From: Lathyrus oleraceus
Lineage: Eukaryota; Streptophyta; Magnoliopsida; Fabales; Fabaceae
DNA length: 64,000 nt
Reading direction: 5' to 3'
Assembly: GCF_024323335.1 (NCBI RefSeq)
Contig: NC_066579.1
Location: forward strand, 133,168,354-133,232,353
Of the stretch, positions 10,715 to 23,200 are shown in pieces. The notes beneath the pieces were generated by a model that saw only the letters and a list, made by a program, of their open reading frames with translations, was not told the origin of the DNA and ran no database searches. A program made the translations under genes and the position numbers. Position 1 is the first letter of the stretch; each line of letters opens with the position of its first letter.

Positions 10715-12701
10715 CAAGGCTCATCTTCATTCTTGATGAATCCATATTATTTTACTGTTTCATCAAAATGAAGATTCCATCTTCTGGAAGCTTGCTTCAA
10801 TCCATAGATTGATCTTTGTAACTTACATATCTTTTGGGCTTCTTCTGGTATGTCAAATCCTTTAGGTTGTGTCATGTACACATCCTCAACAAGATTCCCA
10901 TTAAGGAAAGTAGTTTTGACATCCATCTGCCATATTTCATAATCATGATATGCAGCGATAGCAAGTAAAACCCGAATAGGTTTAAGCATTGCAACTAGTG
11001 AAAAGGTTTCATCATAGTCAACCCCATGAATTTGTTTATATCCTTTTGCAACCAGTCTTGCCTTATAGGTATGTACCTTACCATCCATGCCAGTCTTCTT
11101 TTTGAATACCCACTTGCATCCTATAGGGTTAACTCCTACAAGAGGCTCTACCAAGGTCCAAACCTGGTTTGTGTACATGGAATCCATTTCAGATTTCATG
11201 GCTTCTAGCCACTTCTCAGACTCGGGACCAGTTATGGCCTCTTGGTAGGTCACATGATCATCTTGATCCATGAGTAATACATCACCTTGATCAGTTATGA
11301 GATATCCATATCTCTCAGGTAGGTGACGTATCCTGCTTGACCTACGTTGGTCTTGTTCTACTTGAGCAGGTTGCTCTTCCACAACTACTTGTGTTTCCTA
11401 CTCTAATTCTTCCATAGGTGTATCAATGCTTTGTGATTCTTAAATTTCTTCAAGCTCTACTTTCCTCCCACTGATTCCTTTGGAAATAAAATCTTTTTCT
11501 AGGAAAACTCCAGTTCGAGCAACAAACACTTTACCCTCTGATGGATTGTAGAAGTAATACCCTCTTGTTTCTTTAGGATATCCCACAAATAAGCATTTGT
11601 CAGATTTGGGCTCAAGCTTAGTTGAAATTTATCGTTTCACATAAACTTCGCAACCCCAAATCTTCATGTATGACATATGTGGTTTCTTACCACTCCATAT
11701 ATCATATGGTGTCTTCTCAACCTTTTTGGATGGAATACGGTTAAGTGTGTAAGCTGTTATCAATAGGGCATGTCCCCAAAAGGAGTTTGGAAGATCGACA
11801 TGACTCATCATGGATCAGACCATGTCTAACAAGGTTCAATTTCTTCTCTCAGATACACCGTTCCATCGGGGTGTTCCAGGAGGAGTAAGTTGGGATAGAA
11901 TCCCACACTCTTTCAGATGGTCATCAAATTCTAGGCTTAAATACTCACCACCTCGATCTAATCGAAGAGTTTTAATATTCTTACCTATTTGGTTTTGTAC
12001 TTAATTCTTGAATTCCTTAAACTTTTCAAAGGGCTCTGATTTGTGTTTCATTAAATACACATAACCATATCTACTGAAATCATCAGTAAATGTGATGAAG
12101 TAATGAAAACCTCCTTTGGGTGGTATGTTCAATGGTCCACATACATCGGTATGTATGAGGGCCAAAAGATCATTAGCCTTTTCACATTTTCTTGTGAATG
12201 GAGACTTTGTCATCTTTCCAATCAAACAAGATCTGCATGTCTCATATGATTCATAGTCAAAAGAGTCCAAGAGTCCATCTTTATGGAGTTTGGAAATGCG
12301 TTTCTCATTTATATGGCCTAATCGAAAATGCCAAAGGTAAGTTGGATTTAACTCATTAAGTTTCATCCTTTTAGTATTAATGTTATAAATAGGCATTTCA
12401 AGATCAAGGATATATAGTCCATTGTTCATTTGTGCAGTATCATAGAATATATCATTCAAATAAATGGAGCAACCATTGTTCTTTATTATAAAAAAAAACC
12501 AAACTTGTCCAAACAAGAAACAGAAATAATATTCCTGCTAATTGCAGGTACATAATAACAGTTCTCTAACTGAATTATTAAACCACTAGGTAAAGTCAAT
12601 ACATAAGTTCCTACGGCTAAAGCATCAACCTTTGCTCCATTGCCAACTTGTAGGTCAACTTCACCTTTTGCCAAATCTCTACTCCTTTTTAGCCCCTGCA
12701 C
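10715..12701 (-). pseudogene. copia-main pol: protease end, integrase, RT N-terminal half
   Basis: On the minus strand, in order: a protease-type segment (WVLDTGCGSHI near 12730, then VGNGAKVDALAVGTY), the integrase HHCC domain (HFRLGHINEKRI, CRSCLIGKM) and integrase core (HTDVCGPL, FTDDFSRYGYVYL, RLDRGGEY, PRWNGVSERRN). RT follows from about 11300 (KWVFKKKTGMDGKVHTYKAR, WQMDVKTTFLNGN, CKLQRSIYGLKQASRRW). PR-INT-RT order is diagnostic of Ty1/copia. Defects include a frameshift near 12490, a TAA near 12002, a TGA after SERRN near 11835 and further stops near 11630 and 11400. RT then breaks off at the non-autonomous insertion and resumes at 3646. Confidence 0.9.
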
Positions 12702-12845
12702 ATTGGTATAAATGTGAGAACCGCATCCAGTATCTAATACCCATGATGCATAAGTAGATAAATTAATTTCAATAACAAAAATACCTGAAGTTGAAGTCTT
12801 TACTCCATTCTTCTTATCTTCCAGGTACTTTGGGAAGTTTCTCTT

Positions 12846-13637
12846 CTAGTGTCTGATGTTACCGCAATGGAAGCAAGTTCCTTCCTTTGTTATGCCTCCA
12901 TTAGGATTCAAGGCAGGAGCAGTGAGTTTGAGTTTGGTAACTTCCTTGCCTTTCCCTTTATCACCCTGCTTTGTGGATCTTTTGTTCTGTCTCTTTCCAT
13001 TTCCGATCATCAGAATGGACTTCCTTTTTGACTTCAGATTCTGCTCAGCAGTTCTTAACATGGCTAGCAGTTCAGAAGGAGATTTGTCCATATCATTCAT
13101 ATTGAAATTAAGGATAAATTGACTGAATCTATCTGGAAACGATTTCAAGATCAAATCAGTCGCAAGTTCTTTTCCGAGGGGAAACCCCAACCTCTCAAGG
13201 TTCTCCACATACCCAATCATCTTGAGCACATGGGGACCTATAGGGGCTCCTTCAGCTAACTTGCCTTGAAAAAGGGCTTTTGAAACTTCAAACCTTTCAT
13301 GTCTTGCCTGCTCTTGATAGAACATCTTCAGGTGTTCGATCATATCGAACGCTGCCATGTTCTCATGTTGCTTTTGCAACTCTGAGTTTGTGGTAGCTAG
13401 CATGAGGCAAGCAGTTTCATTGGCATCATCAACATGCTTCTTATAAGCATCTCTTTCTGCCTTAGGTGCAGAACTAGGAGGTTCCTCTTCAGGAACAGGT
13501 TTCTCCAAGACATACAACTTTCTATCATGTTTGAGGACAATCCTCAGATTTTGGTGCCAATCCAGAAAATTTGTCCCAAACAATTTTTCCTTATCAAGGA
13601 TTGATCGCAAAATATTGTTAAAGGTGTTTGTTGTCAT
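12846..13637 (-). pseudogene. gag: copia-main gag
   Basis: 263 codons on the minus strand from ATG 13637 (MTTNTFNNILRSILDKEKLF). The body is a copia UBN2-type Gag (LDWHQNLRIVL, DMIEHLKMFYQEQARHERFE, LGFPLGKELATDLILKSFP) with a basic tail. The zinc knuckle is damaged: it reads CFHCGNIRH and then a stop, and after the stop NFPKYL has Phe where the last Cys is expected. The same frame continues into protease at 12701, as in single-frame copia Gag-Pol. Capsid assembly might survive, but nucleic-acid binding is doubtful. Confidence 0.88.
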
Positions 13638-15336
13638 GGTAATCTACATGAAAATAATGAAAATATAAGTATCAATAACATATTTAATTAGGCCTTTAAT
13701 TAAATATGCTCCCACTATTTTACTCAAAATAAATGACCCTCACCACTTAATTCGGAAAATCCCATTGGAAGATTTTCTTGTGGGTCGAGATCCACATTTC
13801 ACTTTGTTTTAAGTCCGCGTAGGCGGATTACACAAAACTAGGTTATTTAGGTAGGAACTCCTTCCAATTGTATCTAATACAACTCTCGAATATTTTAGTT
13901 GGGTGAATAACTCCTTATTTCAATCCATCACATGGATCATTTCCAACTCTTGCTTCTAAACATATATAATCTTATTATAATTTGTTTAGTTAAGTTTGAC
14001 CCATTGTTTTAGCAATTGGATATTACAATTATCCCATCACACCTTACTAATATAGAACATGCACCTTGCGTAGGTGAAACCTACATTATTCGATACTAGT
14101 CTTGATGAGTGCCAAAACATGGAAAGCATAAACTTAATATTTAATTTGAGGGAATTTGCAATTATTATGATCTCACCGGCTTATTTATCATATAAATCTT
14201 CACTCACATGCATCAACATACATTCACATGCATCAACATACATACAAAATAAAATAGTTATGGCCCCTAGCGCAATTGTTCCCCCAAGCCAATGAGAGAA
14301 TCTAAGCTAACCTAATAACGATCTAAGCTTTTCCAAGCAAGATCTTCAAGGTTGTCCTCCTTTGATATTGTATTCTTCTCTTTCGTCATAACATTACATT
14401 ACATAAAATAAACTCGTTTTACATACGGGGGAGTGAGATGGGAAAAGAAGTTACATTAAGAGATTAAAAGAGAGGCACGACACGCATGTCGTATTTTAAA
14501 ATCCCAAAACAAAATAAAGGAAAACTAAGGCCATTACTGATCACCATAAGACAATAATAATAAACACATTATTATTATTTATTTAAATTATGTTAATTAA
14601 ATAAACTAAATTAAATTTTGGCGACCGATCACACTACGCAGAGTTAGTCGAGGTTTCCGCTGCCCGATCAGCGGACGGTAGTTCCGCTGACCGTTCAGCG
14701 GAAGGGGGTCAAGGGGCAACGCCCGCTACGAGGTTGCAAGGGCAACGCCCCAACGCAAAATTTTAATGAACAATTCATTTGAAATTGACGTCGATTTTCA
14801 CATCAATACTTGATACTTAAAGCACAACTCTTGCACAGTCACAACCTTAATTGCATAACTCTTTGACAATAAAACCCTTGTACCGTCATGAACCCTAATG
14901 CACCAATTTCATACCGTCAAACACACCTCGATTGTTAATTTAAAATGATTGATCAACACGTCATTGCTTCACCATACTTTCGTCGGATTCTGAAGCAAAT
15001 GACCATTGATCGCTCAAAGGAAAATAACCATTAAGTGTTTGAATGAACGAAAGAGAAACAATATATCATATATACCATATTTTGCATCAGAATTACTTAT
15101 ATCATATATATAACTTTATCGATATCAATTGTGTAACCTATGGACGATCGATGTATCGCTGTTTCACCATACTAACGTCGTATTCTGAAGTATAGTCAAC
15201 CTCAATCATCCAAATCATACACACATGATGCCAAATTTAATTACTCGTGTATTCTTTGATCCATTCTGTCTTTTAAAAATATTAATACATAAAATACAGA
15301 AAATAAACAACTATCAGATGCATGGTTTCGTAAGTG
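13638..15336 (-). other. Leader of copia-main
   Basis: About 1.7 kb between gag and primer site with no convincing ORF. It holds the paired hairpins at 14656-14703 and a repeated GGGCAACGCC motif (14714-14751). Elsewhere it is AT-rich sequence I do not recognise. Confidence 0.65.
14656..14703. repeat. Paired GC-rich hairpins in the copia leader
   Basis: TCCGCTG / CAGCGGA arms at 14656-14662 and 14669-14675; TTCCGCTGA / TCAGCGGAA arms at 14682-14690 and 14695-14703 around CCGT. The two hairpins share the same arm sequence and are about 27 bp apart. Confidence 0.9.
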
Positions 15337-15348
15337 GCTCTGATACCA
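15337..15348 (-). promoter_or_regulatory. Primer-binding site of copia-main (tRNA-iMet)
   Basis: The minus strand reads TGGTATCAGAGC, one base inside the LTR boundary at 15350. It is the same site as in the gypsy element at 1002-1013, as expected for iMet-primed elements. Confidence 0.92.
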
Positions 15349-15349
15349 C

Positions 15350-16442
15350 TGAAGGAGAAAAGCGATCCAAAACGCAGTGGAAATTAAAATTTTCTCCTTT
15401 AGTGATCCTTACGAATGAGCATGATCAGTGATAGAATTGTTACCTCTTGTGGCGATTGAAATCTTTGATGCAGATCTAAGGAGTGATCACGAACGTTGAA
15501 TGACGACAACGCCTCTGCCCAGTCCATGCGAACAGATTGCTTCAATCTCAGTACTAGCTGCTATGAATGAAGGCTTTGAGTGAGATAGAGAGAGAAACGA
15601 AATTTCAAGTGCACAAATGCTTTCTACTTATACAACCACTTGTGTGGGCTGCAAGCTAAAAAGCCCACTTAAGTGTATGTGGTCGATATCTTATAATATG
15701 CCAAAATCACTTAAGCGTGTGGTACCTTACCATATTTCGTATTCTACTTAAGTACATCGTACCTTATGATGTTCTACAATTCACTTAAGTGCACCGTATC
15801 TTACGGTGTTCCTTATTTACTCTATCTCTCGTTAATCCGTCCTTTTGTGTGTGACCCTATAGGTTTTCGCAACATTGATAATTAATTTTAAATCACGTAT
15901 TTAATATAATAAATAGTGAGCGCTATCTAGAAACACATCACTGCTACCCAAAACACGAAAATATCATGTGATCTGACAAATACTTTTGTGATAATACTTA
16001 TGTGTACAATTACCCTTTTGCCCTTATGTATATATTAAACATAAGACATAGACCGTGTCATCCTTGTCCAGTTCAATATTGGGCCCGTAGACATTTATCT
16101 ATTACACAGGATGGGCAAATTCCATCTAGGTCACTCATGTCCCTCAGCATGCTTCGTGGAGTACCCATCAACTATCTTTATGGTCATCCAGTTACGGACA
16201 ACGTTTGATCAACAATAAAGCACTCAATTCTACATCTAGGGTCCATAGTGGTTTCAGGTCGAAGGGTGGTATACACCACTATCACCATGAGAATAACTTA
16301 TGACACTTTGCATAACATTCTATATGGTATTCTCATAGCGGGTCAATCCAATATAAATATTACTCCTAATATTCATACCTATGTTTAAGACTTGATAACT
16401 CCTTATCCATGATCCATGAGATGTGATCATCAGTCTATATAC
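15350..16442 (-). repeat. 5' LTR of copia-main, segment 1
   Basis: Begins TGAAGGAGAAAAGCG next to the primer site and matches the solo LTR at 6862-8258 in reverse complement. It is interrupted after TATAC (16438-16442), the target duplication of the Ogre-like solo LTR, and continues at 40831. Confidence 0.92.
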
Positions 16443-19400
16443 TGTAGCGGGAAATTCATGATCGTTAAGCTATTGACAAGCTAAAGATCAATTAACAAGA
16501 GTCGCCACCGCGCTTTTATTGTTTCCAAAGGAAAAGGGAAAAAGTACGAACAAGACCCAAATAGTAAGAAGTTTTCAAATAATAACTAATAAAAGTTAGA
16601 GATCACAGGTAAGGGGGTTGGTTACACAGAGGGAAGGTGTTAGCACCCAAAGTGTCCTAGGTACTTCTAGGGAGCCCTTTTTGTGTGCATATGTATTTTG
16701 TACAAAGTGATGTTTACAAACAAATAGAATGGGGGGATGAGAAAAGAATTCATTAATTATATTTTTGTGTTTGACAAGACCTTCGGTCTTGTGCCTACGT
16801 ACCAACATAAAAATGAGGGATCAAAACCTCGTAGTTCGTGCTACAAATTTCAAAGTGAGTATGTTGGTTTTAACAAAAATTAAGCTTGAAAGGCATAAAG
16901 GCCTAAAATGGTTTGAATGAGTTAGTTCTTTTTGGCTTTTTTTGAAATTTTAAGTCAAGTATAGTTAAGTTTATTTACAAGTTTGATTTAATAAAATAAG
17001 TTTGAAAATGCAATGGCATAAGGCCAAAGTTTCTATCTTTTGTAAAAGTTGTCAAAGTTTAGAACAAAAAATAGTTCACACAAAGAAGGTTTTAAAAATG
17101 GAGGGAGATATTTTGAAATTTAAGAAAAAGGGAGAAGATGAAGAGACTACCCTATGCACAAAATTTAAAAGTTTAAAGTTGAAAAGATCTAATCAAATGG
17201 GTAGCAATCCACTAGACAAGTATGTCAATAGAAACCCAGAATTCCCTTGGACTTTTAGAATCAAGCAATACACAAATGCACAATTATATTAATCTTGAAG
17301 AGAAAAGGCATCAAATAAAGATGGCCTCATCCAAGCTTATCCATTTCATGATCTTCTTCAAAAAAGCCCTTGCAACAGATGAGTTTCACAAGTCACAGGT
17401 TCAACATAACAGCTTAACAATGATCAATGTTGGAGATGAACTGGAGAGATCTTGAATGGTGTATCAGATGAACTTCAAATTTCAAGCACTTGATCCTTCA
17501 ACAAATTGGCATTTACCAAGTCCATTAGCAAAGGAGGTTGCCTAGATTCTAAGTCCAATTGGTCCACAGGTCAAGCCAACAGTCCACTCAAAAGTCTTTT
17601 AGGGTTTTTGTTATTATTATGTACATTAATGGTCAAAGACCAATCAAACAAACAAAGTATATACAAACAAAATATGTCACACAATATGGTCCAAATGGAC
17701 AAAGTGAAAATTAAATTAACATAAACAATTAGAATGATATGTATAATGGCAAATGATATAAGGTACTAAAAGTAAGTTGCATTAAAATTAAAGACTTGAA
17801 ATTAAAAGTTATTGGTTAGTAAGTTAGAAGTTAGTTTTGTTTTACTTTTGATTTCAAGACATTCTTTGGAGAACACTCAACCCACTTGCCACAAGCATGG
17901 ATCCTTGAACCAAAACATCTTCCAAAGGAAGGAAAGAAGGCCAAGTTTCCACACAATACCATGGAAGAGGGGAGACTTAAAATCTCACTAACTAGAATGC
18001 TTATGCCTTTTATGTCACAAATTTAGCGCTATGTTAAGCAATTGTAATTGGACTTATGTAGAAGTCACAACTATTTGAGGTCGGGCATTAAACTTTTGGT
18101 GTTAATGCATGTTGGAGACATAGTATTATGAAATATGCTCATTAAACATACCACACACACAAAAATATGCAAAAGGTGTGGCATAATCTCATCCATACTC
18201 ATGTTAATCTTTCAGTTAACTAGCATTAGGATTTTGAGATGTCATTGGCCAAATGGAAATGAATGAATGAAGAAGGGGAATTAGATGAAGGGGAAGGGGA
18301 TGAATGAGATCACAAATTGGTCAAAGGAGGACTTTTACCAAATTAATATCATTCATTCATTTTGGAAGATGGAATGTACATTCCATCAATTCCCTAAATC
18401 CAATGATATTAACTTGACAAAGTCAAATCAACCTTGACCAAGGCCCAACAACAAACAATCAAACTCAATTAAGTCTATACAAATGGTCAACACAATTAAA
18501 ATGGTATTTATTCAATTAAAAATATTAAAATAATGCATTAAATTCAAATATGTTTTGTCCAAATCCTAAAATCTCATCAAAACACCAAATAAATGGCCAT
18601 GAGATTTATCATAGGTCAAACAAGGTCAAAGGACCTTGGAGAAAAAATTTCATAATTTTTGTACATTTAAAAATATTTTTAAATAATTAAAAACAAATTC
18701 AAAATCAATTAATTCATGAAAAGGCAATTAAAACAAAGTATTAGAAATTCAAAAATACGTGGACCATCATATCTCCCTCATTAATTGAGGTGGCAAATCT
18801 GATGGTCCAAAACGCGCGTTCCACCAATGTCTTAGTCAACCGCGTGGCACAAATGGTAATCACAAGGAACGATCTAGATTAGAACATGAGACTTAGATCA
18901 AGTGGTTCAGAGGTGAGACACCTCATCGCCGGAGCCAGAGCTCCGATCATCTTCCCCGGTGAGCTCCACCGGACTGGTCAAGATGAACCATCACCAAAAT
19001 AACAAACAGGGATATGATCTTAAAGAAAAAACATCACTGACCATGAATATGACCTCCAATTCCTCCAATTCCAAATATATTAAGAGATATGTGGAATTGA
19101 AAAATGAGGTTCATGATCTGAGTTGCTTTGATTTGGCCTCAAAGCAACTCAATCTTCTTGCCTACATTGGTAGGACTTTAGACAACCAAAGAATCAATGA
19201 AATTGAGCAATAAATTGAGAGAATCGAAGAGTTTAAACTTTATGCAAATTACCTTCAATGGAGGTCTGAACTTGATGGATCTTGATCTGAATTGTGCTTG
19301 GCTTCACTTCAATTGCTCGCAGGAGAGGAATGGAAAGGTTTAGAAGCAATGGACTCCTAGAGAATTGAATTCCAAAATAGTGGAGATTCAAGCTCAAATT

Positions 19401-20297
19401 CAAATGAATTTTTTAGGGTTATCCTATTAGAGTGAAGGGTTTTCAATAGAGATTCAAAGCTGGCGCAATGTGTGTGTGATTTCTGAGCAAATGCTGCTGT
19501 ATTTATAGCCAAATCCATGTGATATTTGCACACTCTTTTCAACCTTCCAAATTTGGAAAATGATGGTAGTATGGTGCATGGGCGCGCATAGGCCCATGAA
19601 ATGATAGCTTGAAGTCCAAAATGAATTATCAGATATGTTGGAGCTAGCTTGAAATTCAAGGCAATTGTACATTGTTGTTTGAAGTTGGATCCATGCCAAA
19701 TGATATCATCCTGTTTAAGCCATGCGCAGCCTATGCATTTCTTATCCAAAATGAATGAATTTGAGCTCTTTGGAAAGGTGAGATCAAGAGGAAAACGTTT
19801 GATGTTGAACACTTTTTCATTTGGAGCTTGGAACTTGGAGAAATTTTAGGTGGAAGTTTGGAAAAATTTGACATATCAAAATTTTTCTAAGTGTCAAGCC
19901 ATATGTCTCAATATTCCACTTTGCTTAACTTTTTATGGGAGCTCCAAATGAGAAAAGTGTCTTCATCAAAGTTGTATATATCTCAAAGACATTCAAAATG
20001 GTAACAAATTTCATGTCATTTGGATTTGAAATGATAGAGTTATGCATTTTTGAAGTTTGAAAAAATCACTTGGTCAATGGTATAGGTCAAAAGTGACCTA
20101 TAATGTAGCCTCATATCACATGCTCAAAAAAGTTGAATTATCTCCCACTCCAAACATAAAAGTTGAATTAGACACATTGAATTTGATTTTGCAACCTGGA
20201 AATATTATATATCATAAAAATTGAGCAAGTGATGGCCTTGGGAAGTTGACTTTCAAATTAGGGTTTAGACAAAATGACCTATAATGTTTCAACAGAG
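16443..20297 (-). repeat. Ogre-like solo LTR, 3' part
   Basis: 3,855 bp with no convincing gene; open frames here are short or antisense. The motif TGTGCCTACGTACC near 16790 corresponds to the CCTACGTATCTC motif in the solo LTR at 56922-60201. The last five bases, CAGAG (20293-20297), are the Ogre target duplication. Confidence 0.85.
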
Positions 20298-23200
20298 TGT
20301 AACACCTCAAAATTTGCCCTCCTCTCTTGGGACTAGCATAACATATTACATATCATTTTTAGGTCATTAGGCATTGCATATTGCATATCATGTGGTTACA
20401 TTGTGCAAGTCATACTCCTAAGTCTTGATCAGAAGATGAGGAAGTCAAGGTGCAAGCTAAGGTTTCATTGGACTGGTCATTGATCATCTGAGGATGTGGG
20501 GGTCCAAATTAGGGTTTCATGGTTCTCAAAGGATATTGGTCTTCATCTTGTTTGAAATGATACATCATCATCATCATGGTTTGATTTCATCAAGTGTTGA
20601 AGCAGATTCCTTGAGATTAGGATTTTGACCACTGGTCAACCCTAATCAGTTGCATTGGGCTAATCAGGGCATGATCAGGAGATGGGGTTTATGATGGCTA
20701 TGGGGTTCATTCTATGATTATATTGAGCTTATTGAGGCTAGGGTTTCACCCTTGAGCCATTTCATCTGGAGATTGGGGCTTAACTTGATCTATGCATTGC
20801 CAGATTCATCTATCAGCTGAAAAGTCAACTGTGGTCAACTGTACATGATCTGATGGATTTGGAGGTGGAAATGAGTTGGATACACTTCATTCATGTTGGA
20901 ACAAGTGTTATTTGACATTGCAAAGCTTAAGAATGAAGAAAATCAAGTCAGAACAAAAATTGCCAAAAATAGAAAGTGACTTGTAATAGAAGTTTCCAAA
21001 AATGGAAAGTTTTTGACCTCAAAATTACATGTCCAAGGAAGCTTCAAATGAAAATTTGTTCAACATGAAAGTTGTAGATCTTGTTCTCACCTTTCCAAAA
21101 AGTCCAAGAACTTGAAAATCCCATGTATGGTTGTCAAGTTATGGCCCAGTGAATTTCAAAAATGACCCATAATCAGGAGGGCATAACTTCCACATGGATT
21201 GTCCAAATTGAGTGATCTTTTTATGCACAAACTCCATTTGACATGTACTTTCATGGTGCATAATTGGATTTTCTCAAAAATGGTCAATGCAAAAAGTGAA
21301 ATTTCAACTGGACAGTTAAATGAACCAGGGGCAAAATTGTCCAACTTGTGAAATAATGGGAATTTTTGGATGGGGATTTTTGCAACACTTCACAAATGGC
21401 ATTTGAAACTTGTTGGAATATTCATAACATGCCAAGGCTTCATGGTTTGGAAATTGGCTTTTGAAATGGACTTGAAAATGAACACATAAGCCATCACATA
21501 GTGAAAATGAGAAATATGCATCCAATCAACATAAGCCAAGTTACAACAGCTCACACATGTCATTTTGAGAGTGTGTGAGCTGTCCATGAGCTGGCAATGA
21601 GTTGGCATGAGAAGTTACATTTTTGCCCTTGGTGTGAAAATGACATTTTGGTAATCACTTGGCATTTGGTTAATTAGTGTGATTAAGCATGGATTAAGCA
21701 AGAATATATAAGCCTAATCATAACTAACTCCAACAGAAAATCACAATTCCCAAAATCAGATCCAAATTCTCCAAATTCATCACATTCTCTCAAGAACACA
21801 AAACATAAAAAAATCCTTCAAACTCTTCCAATTCTCCATGGAATTCGAAAATTCTTGTTGATCCAATCTTCATTCAACTTCTTCTTGGACTGTTGTTGGA
21901 ATTCATCATCAAATGCACACCTAATCGCGACTGTCCATACAAGATCCATCCATGGTGAATTCAGATTTCTTCTTCTAGAAGCCATTGCAATAGATCCTGA
22001 GCATTTCAGTCAACTTCTTGGAGCATATGCTGTATCTGTTTCGCATCCAAACGCGCAAAGAACATCCAATTCGATACTGCCTTCAAATCAAGGTCAGAAT
22101 TCGAATATCACCATTGCCTTCATGTTTATGTGCGTATTGTAGCTTGTTTCATGTGGATTTCAATGATGCTTCTGGTTTGTGAAATGGATTAGTGTAGAGG
22201 AAGTAATGTTGATTAGAAACTTTGATGCCAAACCCTAAGTTCTTCGATTTAGAAAATTTAGGAACAATTGGACGAAATCATGATGATATTTGGACTCTAC
22301 GTGACGAGACCTTTCCAACGCCTATTCGCTTGTTGATTTTCATTGAAGTTTGTTGTTCTTCATGTTTATGGATTTCTGGAAAAAGACGTGTTGAAGAAGA
22401 AGGAATTCTGGAAAATATAGGCTGTTCAATCCGTTTTTTCATTTAAATTTTCAAACAACGTGTTTCCCGCGCCTGTGAAGCATTATTTACCAAATTGCCA
22501 TTCGTCATTTTAATTAATTAATTTAATTCTAAATAATTATTAAAAAATCATACAAATCTTAGAAAAATCATAAAAAAATATTGGATGATCAGAAAAATGT
22601 GAGGATTTTTTCTATGGATTTCAAATTCCCTGTAGAATTTTATGGACATGAATTTGCAAGTTGTGCCTGGTAAAAAATAGGTTTGACCTAGGGTTGTTTG
22701 ACTTGTATGCAATTTTGACACATTTTGCCATTTCCATTGTGAAATTCTCATGTTTAAAAAGAAATGTTTGAAAATTTTTGTGGTGATTGTAGACATGTTT
22801 CTGGTGATTTACATGTAAATTTTGTGAATTTTGGATACCTGATGATTGAGTTATGAATTTTTGTATCTAGGTGTGACAATTTGTGTCACACCTAGCTAGG
22901 TCAACTTTCTGGATTTATTTTCATGACCTAGGCTTGTTAGAATGGAATGAAATTTTGCATGGATGTTCATGAATATGTTAAGATGCTATGTGAATTCTTC
23001 TGGATTTTTATGTGGCATTTTCAATTTGATTGGTATTTTTCATTTCTGTATGTCAATTGTGCAAGCTCATGTGATATATGTTGGGATATCTTGTGTGAAA
23101 TGCTCACAGGGTATTGAATGATGATGAAATTTGGTGTGCTGGTTGTAGACACATTGTAGGACATCCCTGTTTTGGTCCCATTCATTTCTTAAATGTTCTC

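Noticed and set aside
19357..19812. 151-codon minus-strand ORF in the Ogre-like solo LTR
   Set aside because: It lies in LTR sequence without motifs or neighbours; chance open frame is more likely.
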